Shown: positions 42,551-50,131, numbered from the stretch's first letter. The stretch is 64,000 nucleotides of DNA from Algoriphagus locisalis (GCF_900116615.1 NZ_FPBF01000002.1:186001-250000), one strand, 5' to 3'. Notes: generated by a model from the sequence alone, not told the origin. Made by a program: numbers and translations.

Positions 42551-42601
42551 TGCTATTTTATTAAGAAGACCAAAGGAAATTATTCCTTGGCCAAGAGTAA
42601 A

Positions 42602-42725
42602 GTCTCACTTAAGACTTCGGTATAAGTTTATTATTTTTTTTAATCGCAAGGATTAGTTTGAAAAGAACTTAAAAATAGTTTACACAACGTAAAAGTAGGT
42701 GTAAAATGCAAATATCTTTAATTCA
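42602..42725 (-). promoter_or_regulatory. Shared array leader, copy F (orphan)
   Basis: This segment is nearly identical to the leaders of the five peptide genes over the core GTCTCACTTAAGACTTCGGT, ATAAGTTTATTA, a T8 tract, then AATCGCAAGGATTAGTTTGA (plus-strand reading), and continues through TTTACACAACGTAAAA. The small CCC/GGG hairpin next to the peptide start is replaced by a different hairpin, CCAAAGGAA/TTCCTTGG, at 42570-42590. It presumably drives propeller F directly. Confidence 0.7.
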
Positions 42726-42788
42726 GATGATTAACTAGCTATATGCTCAGATTTCTGATTTGCATAATCCTCCTCTGCTTTGGAAGAA

Positions 42789-42955
42789 ATCCTAATATGT
42801 ATATCCGCAATTGCACCAGTAAAAGGTAAAAAGCGACTTAAAGTATGGTTAACACTAGCATTGCTGGTACTTCGTCACCCGTCATCGGTCTTCCAGCCTG
42901 ATAAGCAAAGAAAAAGAGATCACTGGCATCATTGCGGATAATCAGATCCTAATAT
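42789..42955. mobile_element. Possible MITE-like insertion (147 bp) with 10-bp direct repeats
   Basis: ATCCTAATAT occurs on both sides (42789-42798 and 42946-42955). The 147 bases between them begin TATATCCGCAATTGCACCAGT and end with the near-complement ACTGGCATCATTGCGGATAA. The homologous spacer at 44820-44829 has a single ATCCTAGTAT and no insert. This fits insertion of a small non-autonomous element with a target duplication. Deletion from the other copy between direct repeats is an alternative. Confidence 0.5.
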
Positions 42956-42989
42956 AATCCCTGTTCCCTAATGAATTACAGAAAAGAAG

Positions 42990-44072
42990 TTAATAATCAA
43001 ACCGAACAAGATTCGGCTCCCGATCAATAGTCACTCCATAGATTGCTCTGCTTTCCTCATCTACTGAAAAACCTAAAAGAGGATAGTCTAACTGGTATTG
43101 GCTTAATACATTACCTTCATAGTCAAACTCAAAAATTCTATTCGGATTGTCCATGTCGCTAATCTCAGAACTTTTCTTACCGAAAAACAATGCAAAAAAA
43201 GATTTTTCTCCCGGAAATACATCAACGTAACGGCTAGTACCGGACGGACCCATGTCAGGCATTTGATAACCACCCCAATAACTTATTTTAAAATCTGGTA
43301 TCCCCTGAACAGGACCATATATAGTCTTGATGGACATGGTTTCCAAATTTACAATATCAATATAATCTACCTTTACACCTGCTTTAATAGCATAGCTCTT
43401 ATCCTTACTTGCTTTGAGCGAACCTTGAAAAATATTACTCACCAGATTTGCATCTAACTCCTCTTCTTTATAGCCATTTGGCAATTCCTTTCCTTTGATC
43501 ATATCCCTCCAATCACCAAACATCGCCAAAGTATCCCCGGAAATGGACAAATGCAGATATTTTGTCCAGCCATCTACCGTATTTGCCAGCAAGGTGGTAT
43601 CAGAGGTCAAAGTCGGGTTGGTTATATAAAAGGTTGTTTCTGGTGCTTTGAACTGTGATTCGGCTAACCGTGAGGTGTCTGCAAAATTAAAGGTAGAAAA
43701 CAACCTTAACTCCAAGTCATAAACCTGAAATTTACTGGGGTCTGACAGTGCTTCCACCTGCGTGATGGTGGCAACTTCCCCCGGTCCCATCCCATCCTTT
43801 CCTTTAGTCTGTAGGTAGGTCATGCTTTCCAAATCTATAATGTGCAGCTTATCATCATGAACATTCTTTCTTTCAAAAATAATTGCCTTACCGTCGGTGA
43901 CCAGAATTCCTCTGGGGTTCAAAACTTGTGAAAAAGCATATTTGTGTCCATTAAGAGAAACGACATCTGGCAAATCACCCTCCGTAAAAGAAGTATTGGT
44001 TATTTCACTCTCCTTGCTTTCACATGCAGCAAGAAAAACAAGTGTTAATAAAATATAGAGGTTTTGTTTCAT
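42990..44072 (-). CDS. 6-bladed beta-propeller (TolB-like) lipoprotein, unit E
   Basis: The 360-residue product has a short lipoprotein signal (LTLVFLAAC, C17) and a propeller domain of the TolB-like class. Shared family features are EGDLPDVVSLNGHKYAFSQV near the N-terminus, TKGKDGMGPGEVATITQVE, and the C-terminal blade YGVTIDREPNLVRFDY. It is closely related to the propellers of units D and C2. Its last 75 bases are identical to those of C2, which indicates recent gene conversion. Peptide E lies 298 bases upstream, an unusually long gap that holds a dispersed repeat. Confidence 0.87.
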   Translation of the reverse strand: MKQNLYILLTLVFLAACESKESEITNTSFTEGDLPDVVSLNGHKYAFSQVLNPRGILVTDGKAIIFERKNVHDDKLHIIDLESMTYLQTKGKDGMGPGEVATITQVEALSDPSKFQVYDLELRLFSTFNFADTSRLAESQFKAPETTFYITNPTLTSDTTLLANTVDGWTKYLHLSISGDTLAMFGDWRDMIKGKELPNGYKEEELDANLVSNIFQGSLKASKDKSYAIKAGVKVDYIDIVNLETMSIKTIYGPVQGIPDFKISYWGGYQMPDMGPSGTSRYVDVFPGEKSFFALFFGKKSSEISDMDNPNRIFEFDYEGNVLSQYQLDYPLLGFSVDEESRAIYGVTIDREPNLVRFDY

Positions 44073-44088
44073 GTGTTTATAATTTGAT

Positions 44089-44214
44089 TTTTAATGGCCA
44101 CATAGCCTGTCCGGATCCGCCGCGGCGGACGGGAGAATCTCGCAGCGATGATATTCATGCCAGTGTGTGACTTTTTAGTCATGCCTGTCTGCATCAGGCA
44201 GGCTCGATTTCATC
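44089..44214 (-). repeat. Dispersed hairpin-rich intergenic repeat, copy 2
   Basis: Read on the minus strand, this segment shares ordered blocks with 17698-17828: GATGAAATCGAGCCTGCCTG, GCATGACTAAAAAGTCA, GCGAGATTC, CCGTCCG and GGCCATTAAAA. Its own palindrome is CCGCCGCGGCGG. It sits between peptide E and propeller E and explains why that spacing is 298 bases instead of about 55. Confidence 0.75.
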
Positions 44215-44370
44215 TGTTTATTTTTAATATTTAATTGTCAGATGGAATGCCCAGTATAATCATCCCCTTGTGTGAGAACTCTTCTCATGGGCATTTCATG
44301 TATTTATAATTATAAAGGGTATAAGGAAAAAGAGGAGATTTTTCATCCCCCCTTTTCAAAACTTTCCAAG

Positions 44371-44580
44371 TTATGGACAGTACGAAATACCTTCTTTCCA
44401 TTCGGACTCGGCAGTGAGGCCATATCTTGGATGAGGGCAATCATCATCAGTAGCACAACAAACTCCTCCGTAGGAATTGCCTTCTCCCGGATCTGGATCC
44501 ACACTTGCCTGACCAAAACTGGTAAAACTCGAAAACATCATAGCCCCCATAAAGGCCATTCCAAATAGTAATTTTTTCAT
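44371..44580 (-). CDS. Small secreted cysteine-containing peptide, unit E
   Basis: This 69-codon gene encodes the array's shared signal MKKLLFGMAFMGAMMFSS, with probable cleavage after SFG. The mature peptide of 46 residues starts QASVDPDPGEGN. It has four cysteines (GGVCCATDDDC and a final YCP), an even number that suits two disulfides in the periplasm or outside. The N-terminal Gln would cyclise to pyroglutamate under the Bacteroidota Q-rule. NSYGGVCC and the spacing to the next Cys match unit D. No enzyme motif is present. Function is unknown; it is encoded upstream of propeller E. Confidence 0.8.
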   Translation of the reverse strand: MKKLLFGMAFMGAMMFSSFTSFGQASVDPDPGEGNSYGGVCCATDDDCPHPRYGLTAESEWKEGISYCP

Positions 44581-44760
44581 GATTGAAAATAGTTAAAGAT
44601 TGTTTAAAAAATCCCTGTCGGGATTAGGTCTCACTTAAGACTTCGGTATAAGTTTATTATTTTTTTTTTTTTAATCGCAAGGATTAGTTTGAAAAGAACT
44701 TAAAAATAGTTTACACAACGTAAAAGTAGGTATAAAATGCAAATAGCTTTAATTCAAATG
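44581..44760 (-). promoter_or_regulatory. Shared array leader, copy E
   Basis: This leader is adjacent to the peptide E start. The hairpin AATCCC-TGTC-GGGATT (44610-44625) followed on the minus strand by six T lies about 29 bases before the ATG. Upstream is the invariant core with a 13-base A-tract (minus strand), then CAAACTAATCCTTGCG and a TTTACACAACG block. No Shine-Dalgarno sequence is visible, as is usual in Bacteroidota. Confidence 0.7.
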
Positions 44761-44863
44761 CTTAACTAGCTATATCCTCAGATTTCTGATTTGCATAATC
44801 CTCCACTGCTTTATAAGAAATCCTAGTATAATCCCTGATCCCTAATGAATTTCCGAAAAGAAG

Positions 44864-45991
44864 TTAATAATCAAACCTGACCAGATTCGGCTCGCGATCC
44901 ACTGTCACTCCATAGATTGCTCTGTTTTCCTCATCCACTGCGATGCCATACACCGGAAAGTCCAACTGATAGTGGTTTAGGATATTCCCTTCGTAGTCAA
45001 ACTCAAAGATTCTGTTCAGGTTTTCAGGACTACTCAGTTCTCTGAAGGGTTTTCCTCTAAATAAGGCAAAGAAAGAATTCTCACCTAAAGAAACATCAGC
45101 ATACCGGGTAGTTTTTTCTCTGCCAAAATCAGGCATTTGATAACCCCTAGAATAAGCAATGTCAAATCTCTGAAACTCCTGAGATGGACCTATGATCGTT
45201 TTAGATTTGTATCCATCTAGATCAATAATGTCAATGTGGTCCACACCAGTTCCAACTTTCACTACCATTTCACCATTTGCATTAGACTTGATCGGCCCCT
45301 GAAACATAGTACTGATTAAATTGGGATCGAGGTCCTCTGGAGTATATCCATTGGGAAGTTCCCAATGACGGACTGTCTCTTTCCAGTCTCCCATCAAATG
45401 AAGAGTATCCCCCTCCTTCGTCAGATGAAGATATTTAGTCAGACCATCGACCGCACTTCCAAATAAGGTTTGACCCTTGCCCCAAGTCAACCGGGTTAAA
45501 AAAAAACTAGTCTCTGGTGATCGAAATTCCTCTTCTGCAAGTTTATTGGAATCCAACAAATCATACTTTGAGAATTTACGGATTTCGGGATCATAGGCCC
45601 ATACTTTGTTTTCTTCTCCAGCATCCTCTATCTGTGAGATCACGGTAATTTCTCCAGGTCCTAGTCCATCGATTCCCTTAGACTGAAGGTATGTCCCTGA
45701 TGACAGATCAATTACATGGAACTTATTGTCATTGACATTTTTTAATTCAAAGACTACAGCAAGTTCATCTTTTATCATTAGCCCTTTAGGATTGACTATT
45801 TCTGGAATGTTATATTTCTCACCGACAAGTTCTGTAGGATGTGGTAAATCCTCTTCAGTAAAATATATGATATTGTCACGCTCCTTAGAATTACAAGAAA
45901 GAAGATATGACACAATTATTAATACCAAAAACCTAGCTATTTCAGCAAATTCAAATTGATAAAGAAGGGGAAATACTCCCCTTCTTTTCAT
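44864..45991 (-). CDS. 6-bladed beta-propeller (TolB-like) lipoprotein, unit D; start codon uncertain
   Basis: This propeller is closely related to units E and C2 (FTEEDLPHPTELVGEKYNIP, GIDGLGPGEITVISQIED, C-terminal YGVTVDREPNLVRFDY). From the ATG at 45991 it has 375 residues, but the first 17 codons are encoded by the stem-loop that elsewhere separates peptide from propeller. The expected lipoprotein signal begins at codon 18, ARFLVLIIVSYLLSC, where the codon is ATA (45938-45940) instead of ATG. A start there would leave a 53-base gap after the peptide stop, like the sister units. The original start codon therefore seems mutated, and expression may be lowered or shifted to the upstream ATG. 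Confidence 0.8.
   Translation of the reverse strand: MKRRGVFPLLYQFEFAEIARFLVLIIVSYLLSCNSKERDNIIYFTEEDLPHPTELVGEKYNIPEIVNPKGLMIKDELAVVFELKNVNDNKFHVIDLSSGTYLQSKGIDGLGPGEITVISQIEDAGEENKVWAYDPEIRKFSKYDLLDSNKLAEEEFRSPETSFFLTRLTWGKGQTLFGSAVDGLTKYLHLTKEGDTLHLMGDWKETVRHWELPNGYTPEDLDPNLISTMFQGPIKSNANGEMVVKVGTGVDHIDIIDLDGYKSKTIIGPSQEFQRFDIAYSRGYQMPDFGREKTTRYADVSLGENSFFALFRGKPFRELSSPENLNRIFEFDYEGNILNHYQLDFPVYGIAVDEENRAIYGVTVDREPNLVRFDY
45961..45987 (-). terminator. Stem-loop between peptide D and propeller D
   Basis: AAAGAAGGGG pairs perfectly with CCCCTTCTTT around a seven-base loop, just after the peptide D stop codon. It occupies the same relative place as the hairpins in units A, B and C. Confidence 0.75.
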
Positions 45992-45993
45992 AA

Positions 45994-46203
45994 TTAACAA
46001 CCTGATACGCATCTAGTCCAGGTTGACAGGTAAACAGTACCAAATGCTGGATGATCACAATCCTCTTCAGATTGACAACAAACTCCTCCATATGAGTTCG
46101 TACTTCCTTCAGGACAAGGTACTTCTTCCTCCTGTGCCATTAGTGTCACACTCGAAAACATCATAGCCCCCATAAAGGCCAATCCAAATAGTAATTTTTT
46201 CAT
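45994..46203 (-). CDS. Small secreted cysteine-rich peptide, unit D
   Basis: This gene has 69 codons from the ATG at 46203; an in-frame ATG 18 codons upstream would run through the conserved leader and is not used by sister genes. The signal is MKKLLFGLAFMGAMMFSS with probable cleavage after TLMA. The 46-residue mature peptide starts QEEEVPCPEGSTNSYGGVCC and holds six cysteines. NSYGGVCC and EDCDHPAFG resemble peptide E, so these two are the closest pair. It is acidic and has no enzyme motif. Confidence 0.8.
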   Translation of the reverse strand: MKKLLFGLAFMGAMMFSSVTLMAQEEEVPCPEGSTNSYGGVCCQSEEDCDHPAFGTVYLSTWTRCVSGC

Positions 46204-46383
46204 GATTGAAAATAGTGAAAGATTGTTTAAAAAATCCCTGTCGGAATCAGGTCTCACTTAAGACTTCGGTATAAGTTTATTATTTTTTTTTTTTTAATCG
46301 CAAGGATTAGTTTGAAAAGAACTTAAAAACAGTTTACACAACGTAAAAATTGATGTAAAATGCCAATAGCTTGAATTCAAATG
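46204..46383 (-). promoter_or_regulatory. Shared array leader, copy D
   Basis: This copy has the same core as the other leaders, with a 13-base A-tract on the minus strand. The hairpin next to the start is ATTCC-GACA-GGGAT; compared with copy E one side has C to T while the pair is kept as G-T, so the stem is preserved. Confidence 0.7.
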
Positions 46384-46392
46384 ATTACCGAC

Positions 46393-46461
46393 TTACACAT
46401 ACAACTTCTTATATTGGATATAGTCCGCTACTCTTTCGGGGAGAAGGTGCTTCCCAGTTGC
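46393..46461 (-). pseudogene. nadD 3'-end remnant, copy D
   Basis: On the minus strand this reads TGKHLLPERVADYIQYKKLY, then V and a stop, in frame, against KYLLPEGVADYIRDKKLYQ at the end of the real nadD. It lies directly upstream of leader D and is a relic carried along by tandem duplication. The surrounding 400-base gap (46204-46603) otherwise holds only leader D; a plus-strand reading frame there is not credible. Confidence 0.85.
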
Positions 46462-46603
46462 AAAAAACGAAAAAGATCACTAATCAAATCGCACCAGATT
46501 CGGTTCAGGATCTACTCCCATGGCTTAAAAAGCTCTATGCTCAAGCTCTAATAGAAATCGAAAAGGATACGAGGCCAAAAGATAGGAGCCATTCTAACCT
46601 ACA

Positions 46604-46934
46604 CTACCCTTCCAACTCCTTAATGAGCATCTTTATTTCCTTCTCTGAAATTGAAGCCCTTTCAGCTTTGGTGAATATCCCTATCAAAAATATTATGGAA
46701 TTTGAATAAACTACATAGGTAATCAATCTGGCAGAACCGGATTTACCTTTATTCATACTAGAAATTGGAACTCTGATTTTATAGCAGTTTTTGTAAACTT
46801 GATCACCTAAGGCAGGCGTGATTATCAGTTCCTTCGCAATCTTGTCTAAGTCTGTTAGAATTTGATGGATATTTCTTCTTAAGCCTTTTAAGATCTCGTG
46901 AAAAAGCTTTTGTCGGAACTAATCTATAGGTCAT
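46604..46934 (-). pseudogene. RelE/ParE-family toxin, frameshifted
   Basis: From the ATG at 46934 the first 24 codons read MTYRLVPTKAFSRDLKRLKK then KYPS, a typical RelE/ParE start. The rest of the toxin is intact in another frame: IHQILTDLDKIAKELIITPA, then LGDQVYKNCYKIRV, GKSGSARLITYVV and a stop at 46604. The frame changes near 46865-46880. It overlaps the antitoxin gene by 11 bases. A RelE-type toxin would cut mRNA; here it is probably inactive unless frameshifting or a sequencing error is involved. Confidence 0.85.
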
Positions 46935-47151
46935 CTTCCATTTCTGAAAAAGATGAATAGGATTTGTATTCAACTTTTCCTGCCTCCATGTCTTTTGCTT
47001 CTAGGTAGCCTTCTCTGATATCGGAAAGATCCTTATTTTTAGCAACACCTTCGGTTGAAACTACTTCGAAACCAATATACATAGCCTCAAGCATAGCCTT
47101 CACAAGGTCAAGCTTGGATTTATCTTCGGTTTCAATAATGATTTTTTCCAT
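46924..47151 (-). CDS. Probable type II antitoxin (partner of frameshifted RelE/ParE toxin)
   Basis: This 75-residue acidic protein starts MEKIIIETEDKSKLDLVKAM and continues to a flexible C-terminal tail rich in Glu, Lys and Ser (KVEYKSYSSFSEMEDDL). The size, N-terminal beta-helix opening and position just upstream of, and overlapping, a RelE/ParE-type toxin reading frame all fit an antitoxin. I do not see a clear DNA-binding motif to name the family. It sits in the array between propeller C2 and the nadD remnant of unit D. Confidence 0.7.
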   Translation of the reverse strand: MEKIIIETEDKSKLDLVKAMLEAMYIGFEVVSTEGVAKNKDLSDIREGYLEAKDMEAGKVEYKSYSSFSEMEDDL

Positions 47152-47255
47152 AATTCAAGTTTACAAAAATTTTATCGTATTAGTTTCAAAACCATGACTA
47201 AGAACGGCTTATATAACCATAATGTCTCCAAGTACTTTTCAGAACTAAAACCATC

Positions 47256-48353
47256 TCAATAATCAAACCGAACAAGATTCGGCTCCCGATCAATAGTCAC
47301 TCCATAGATTGCTCTGCTTTCCTCATCTACTGCGATGCCAAATAATGGGTAATCCAACTGATATTGATTGAGAATATTCCCATCGTAGTCAAACTCAAAG
47401 ATTCGGTTGAGATTATCTGCTTCACTGATTTCCTTATAGGTTTTGCCATTAAATAGAACATAAAATGACTCATTCCCAGGATAAACATCCATATACCTTG
47501 TAGTAGAATTCCTTCCGAAATCTGCCATCTGATACCCTACGCTATAACTGATTTTAAATTCAGGAAAATCTTGAGTCGGTCCATAGATTATTTTGCTAGA
47601 CTTATTCACTAAATCAATGATTTCAATAAAATCTGCTTTTTTACCAGCATTGACAAAATATTTTTTGCTTGGATCCCCTTTCAAAGTACCCCGAAAAATA
47701 GTACTCACCAAATTGGCATCTAGGTCCTCTTCCTTATATCCATTAGGCAATTCTTTGCCTCTAATCATATCTTTCCAATCACCAAACGTGGATAGAGTAT
47801 CACCAGTAGTAGTCAAATGAAGGTACTTTGTCCAACCGTCCACCAAGTTAGCTAGCAGTGTTTGATCATTTGCCCAAGTAGCATAGGTTATAAAAAATTC
47901 CGTCTCGGGAGATCTAAACTCCTCTTCTGCAAGCTTGTTGGTGTCCAATAAATCATACTTTGAAAATTTGCGAACTTCGGGATTGTAAGCCCAAACCTTA
48001 TCTTCTTCTCCAGCATCTTCAATTTGAGTTATAGTAGTGGTTTCCCCAGGACCCAATCCATGAATTCCTTTTGAACCTATATAACTCCCTGACTCCAAAT
48101 CAATAATATGGAACTTATCATCGTATTCCTTTTTACGTTCAAAGACGACAGCAAAGTCATCTTTGATCATTAATCCCCGTGGATTGACTATTTCTGGAAT
48201 GTTATATTTCTCCCCTACCAAGTCTATGGCTTGTGGCAAATCCTCTTCAGTGAAGTAAATGGCTCCATCAGATACGTTTTGTTCACAAGCGCTAAAAGCA
48301 AGCAAAATAATGCTAAAAGCAAAAATGGGTAGAGTAGATAAAATTGATCGCAT
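47256..48353 (-). CDS. 6-bladed beta-propeller (TolB-like) lipoprotein, unit C second copy (C2)
   Basis: This 365-residue lipoprotein (LLAFSAC, C23) is closely related to units D and E: FTEEDLPQAIDLVGEKYNIP, GIHGLGPGETTTITQIEDAG, and C-terminal GVTIDREPNLVRFDY. It has no peptide gene and no shared leader directly upstream; the 181-base gap before it holds at most a decayed trace (TAAGAAGTTCTATGT, near 48505) of the nadD-like tail. It may be transcribed by read-through from unit C. Its 3' end is identical over 75 bases to unit E. Confidence 0.86.
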   Translation of the reverse strand: MRSILSTLPIFAFSIILLAFSACEQNVSDGAIYFTEEDLPQAIDLVGEKYNIPEIVNPRGLMIKDDFAVVFERKKEYDDKFHIIDLESGSYIGSKGIHGLGPGETTTITQIEDAGEEDKVWAYNPEVRKFSKYDLLDTNKLAEEEFRSPETEFFITYATWANDQTLLANLVDGWTKYLHLTTTGDTLSTFGDWKDMIRGKELPNGYKEEDLDANLVSTIFRGTLKGDPSKKYFVNAGKKADFIEIIDLVNKSSKIIYGPTQDFPEFKISYSVGYQMADFGRNSTTRYMDVYPGNESFYVLFNGKTYKEISEADNLNRIFEFDYDGNILNQYQLDYPLFGIAVDEESRAIYGVTIDREPNLVRFDY

Positions 48354-48534
48354 AAAAAGAAAAATTTAGAGAAAGGCAGGGTACCTATTTTTACTTTTCT
48401 TACTTGAAAATCAACAAATGAAACTGAACTAAGCAATTTAAATTCAGCTTGTTACAAATAATAACACTTACACACTACATAGAACTTCTTACACAGGATA
48501 CCCTGTCTTACCTCTGAAAATAGGAAACAATTAA

Positions 48535-49596
48535 CTAATATCTAAAAACAGCAATACCTGGATCCTTATCGGATGTCACTGCATAAATTATTTGATCTTT
48601 CTCAGAAACGGAAATAGACCGGATGGACAAATCAGTCTTGTAAAGTGCTTTGGGATTACCGGATAAATCAAATTCAAAAATAGTGTCAGAATTCACTCCA
48701 GATTCCCTTCTTTGGGCACTCGTCTTTCCTATATAAACTAAAAAGACCGAATTGTTACCGATAAAGATATCTGAGTATCCCTTAATGGTCTCGTTGGACA
48801 AAAAAGCTGCGATTTCGTTACCTTGATTCTCCACTTCATAATCAATCTCATACTCCTGCGGGCCAATTAGTGAAATAGATTCCCCAGAATGAAGATCTAT
48901 CAATTGAAAATTCTCGAATTGGCTTACAGCATGTCCCAATATATGATTAGATGGATTATATTCTAGAAAACCTTGGTACATGCTAGAAAGTAAATACCCC
49001 GTTTGTTCATCTACAGCCTCCTCCTTATCCCAAAGCTCAATTGATCCTAACCTAGTACCTAATGTGTCGAAAATTCCAAATTTGTAAGAATCTCTTGTCA
49101 TATAGGAAATTATTTCATTTTCACTTTTCCAGTTCATAGAATAGCCAAGAAACCATTCTTCATTCTGTCGGATGGTACGTTTTGCCAAGACACTGGTATC
49201 GACCAATGAAAATTCATAAAAACTTTTCCCATTAAGATCATATGCCCAAAAAGTATCCTTATTGAGCCCTGCATCCAATTCCCAAATCCCGGATCGAATC
49301 TCACCTGGGCCCTGACCTATTTTCCCTAAACCTTTTTTATAACTCAATGTATTTCTATCTAGGATATGAACTTGACTGCCTCCTCCCCCAAGGTTAGATA
49401 CGATCAAATCATTACCTTTCACCACTATTTTCCTGGCATTTAAAATACTATCGTAAATATATTTTTCTCCGGTTAGCTCATGTACGCTAGGAAATGAATC
49501 AAAGCTAAATTTGATTTCTTCAGTTTCGCTTGCTCCATTATGAGTACAGGAAAGAACAAGAAAGGTGAAAAAGAATACAAGTCTATTTTTAAACAT
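48535..49596 (-). CDS. 6-bladed beta-propeller (TolB-like) lipoprotein, unit C first copy (C1)
   Basis: This 353-residue lipoprotein (LVLSC, C17) has the same overall plan as units C2, D and E but is more diverged: FPSVHELTGEKYIYDSILNA, KGLGKIGQGPGEIRSGIWEL, and C-terminal YAVTSDKDPGIAVFRY. The GPGE turn after the second blade is kept. It follows peptide C after 57 bases that include a stem-loop. Ligand and function are unknown; pairing with the upstream peptide is inferred from repeated gene order. Confidence 0.85.
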   Translation of the reverse strand: MFKNRLVFFFTFLVLSCTHNGASETEEIKFSFDSFPSVHELTGEKYIYDSILNARKIVVKGNDLIVSNLGGGGSQVHILDRNTLSYKKGLGKIGQGPGEIRSGIWELDAGLNKDTFWAYDLNGKSFYEFSLVDTSVLAKRTIRQNEEWFLGYSMNWKSENEIISYMTRDSYKFGIFDTLGTRLGSIELWDKEEAVDEQTGYLLSSMYQGFLEYNPSNHILGHAVSQFENFQLIDLHSGESISLIGPQEYEIDYEVENQGNEIAAFLSNETIKGYSDIFIGNNSVFLVYIGKTSAQRRESGVNSDTIFEFDLSGNPKALYKTDLSIRSISVSEKDQIIYAVTSDKDPGIAVFRY

Positions 49597-49612
49597 ATAA
49601 AAGCGAGATTAA

Positions 49613-49637
49613 CCTACACCCATTTAAAAGGTGTAGG
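49613..49637 (-). terminator. Stem-loop between peptide C and propeller C1
   Basis: CCTACACC pairs perfectly with GGTGTAGG around a nine-base loop, 16 bases after the peptide stop. The following T-tract is weak, so partial termination or mRNA processing are both possible. Confidence 0.65.
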
Positions 49638-49653
49638 CTGAGTTTAAACTATG

Positions 49654-49851
49654 TTATGGACAAAATGGCCCAGGTTTTTTAATCGAATCTGACCATGCTC
49701 CACCTAACCAATCTTGGCAAAACACATCAGCTTCTTGGCAACAAACCCATTTTTCATCCCCTCCAGGATCCACACTCCCCTGACCAAAGCTGCCTACACT
49801 CGAAAACATCATAGCCCCCATAAAGGCCATTCCAAATAGTAATTTTTTCAT
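49654..49851 (-). CDS. Small secreted cysteine-containing peptide, unit C
   Basis: The 65-codon gene has the shared signal MKKLLFGMAFMGAMMFSS with likely cleavage after SFG. The 42-residue mature peptide starts QGSVDPGGDEKWVCC, has four cysteines (CC, FCQDW, FCP) and several tryptophans. It keeps the SVDPG entry sequence of peptides A and E, but the rest differs. Ending in CP is shared with peptide E. No known enzyme or toxin motif. Confidence 0.8.
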   Translation of the reverse strand: MKKLLFGMAFMGAMMFSSVGSFGQGSVDPGGDEKWVCCQEADVFCQDWLGGAWSDSIKKPGPFCP

Positions 49852-50030
49852 GATTGAAAATAGTTAAAGATTGTTTAAAAAATCCCGGCCGGAATCAGGT
49901 CTCACTTAAGACTTCGGTATAAGTTTATTATTTTTTTTTTAATCGCAAGGATTAGTTTGAAAATAACTTAAAAACAGTTTACACAACGTAAAAATTCATG
50001 TAAAATGCAAATAGCTTGAATTCAAATGAT
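49852..50030 (-). promoter_or_regulatory. Shared array leader, copy C
   Basis: Same core as the other copies, with a 10-base A-tract on the minus strand. The hairpin near the start reads ATTCC-GGCC-GGGAT; the loop differs from copies D and E but the stem pairing is retained. Upstream of it the TTTACACAACG block and a CATTTGAATTCAAGC block join directly to the nadD remnant. Confidence 0.7.
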
Positions 50031-50035
50031 TACCC

Positions 50036-50104
50036 TTACAAATACAACTTCTTATCTCGGATATAGTCTGCTACTCTTTCAGGGAGAAGGTGCTTGCCAG
50101 TTTT
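50036..50104 (-). pseudogene. nadD 3'-end remnant, copy C
   Basis: The minus strand reads KTGKHLLPERVADYIRDKKL, then YL and a stop, in frame, matching the last residues of NadD (KYLLPEGVADYIRDKKLYQ). It has no start codon or upstream part, so it is a duplication relic. Confidence 0.88.
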
Positions 50105-50131
50105 AAAACCAAACATCGAACCTCACTAAGA

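Noticed and set aside
46371..46709. 112-codon plus-strand reading frame
   Set aside because: It lies antisense to the nadD remnant and the frameshifted RelE/ParE toxin, both of which are convincing on the minus strand.
48224..48436. 70-codon minus-strand frame overlapping the start of propeller C2
   Set aside because: It is out of frame with the propeller's lipoprotein signal, lacks the array's peptide signal sequence and is AT-biased; not a sixth peptide.
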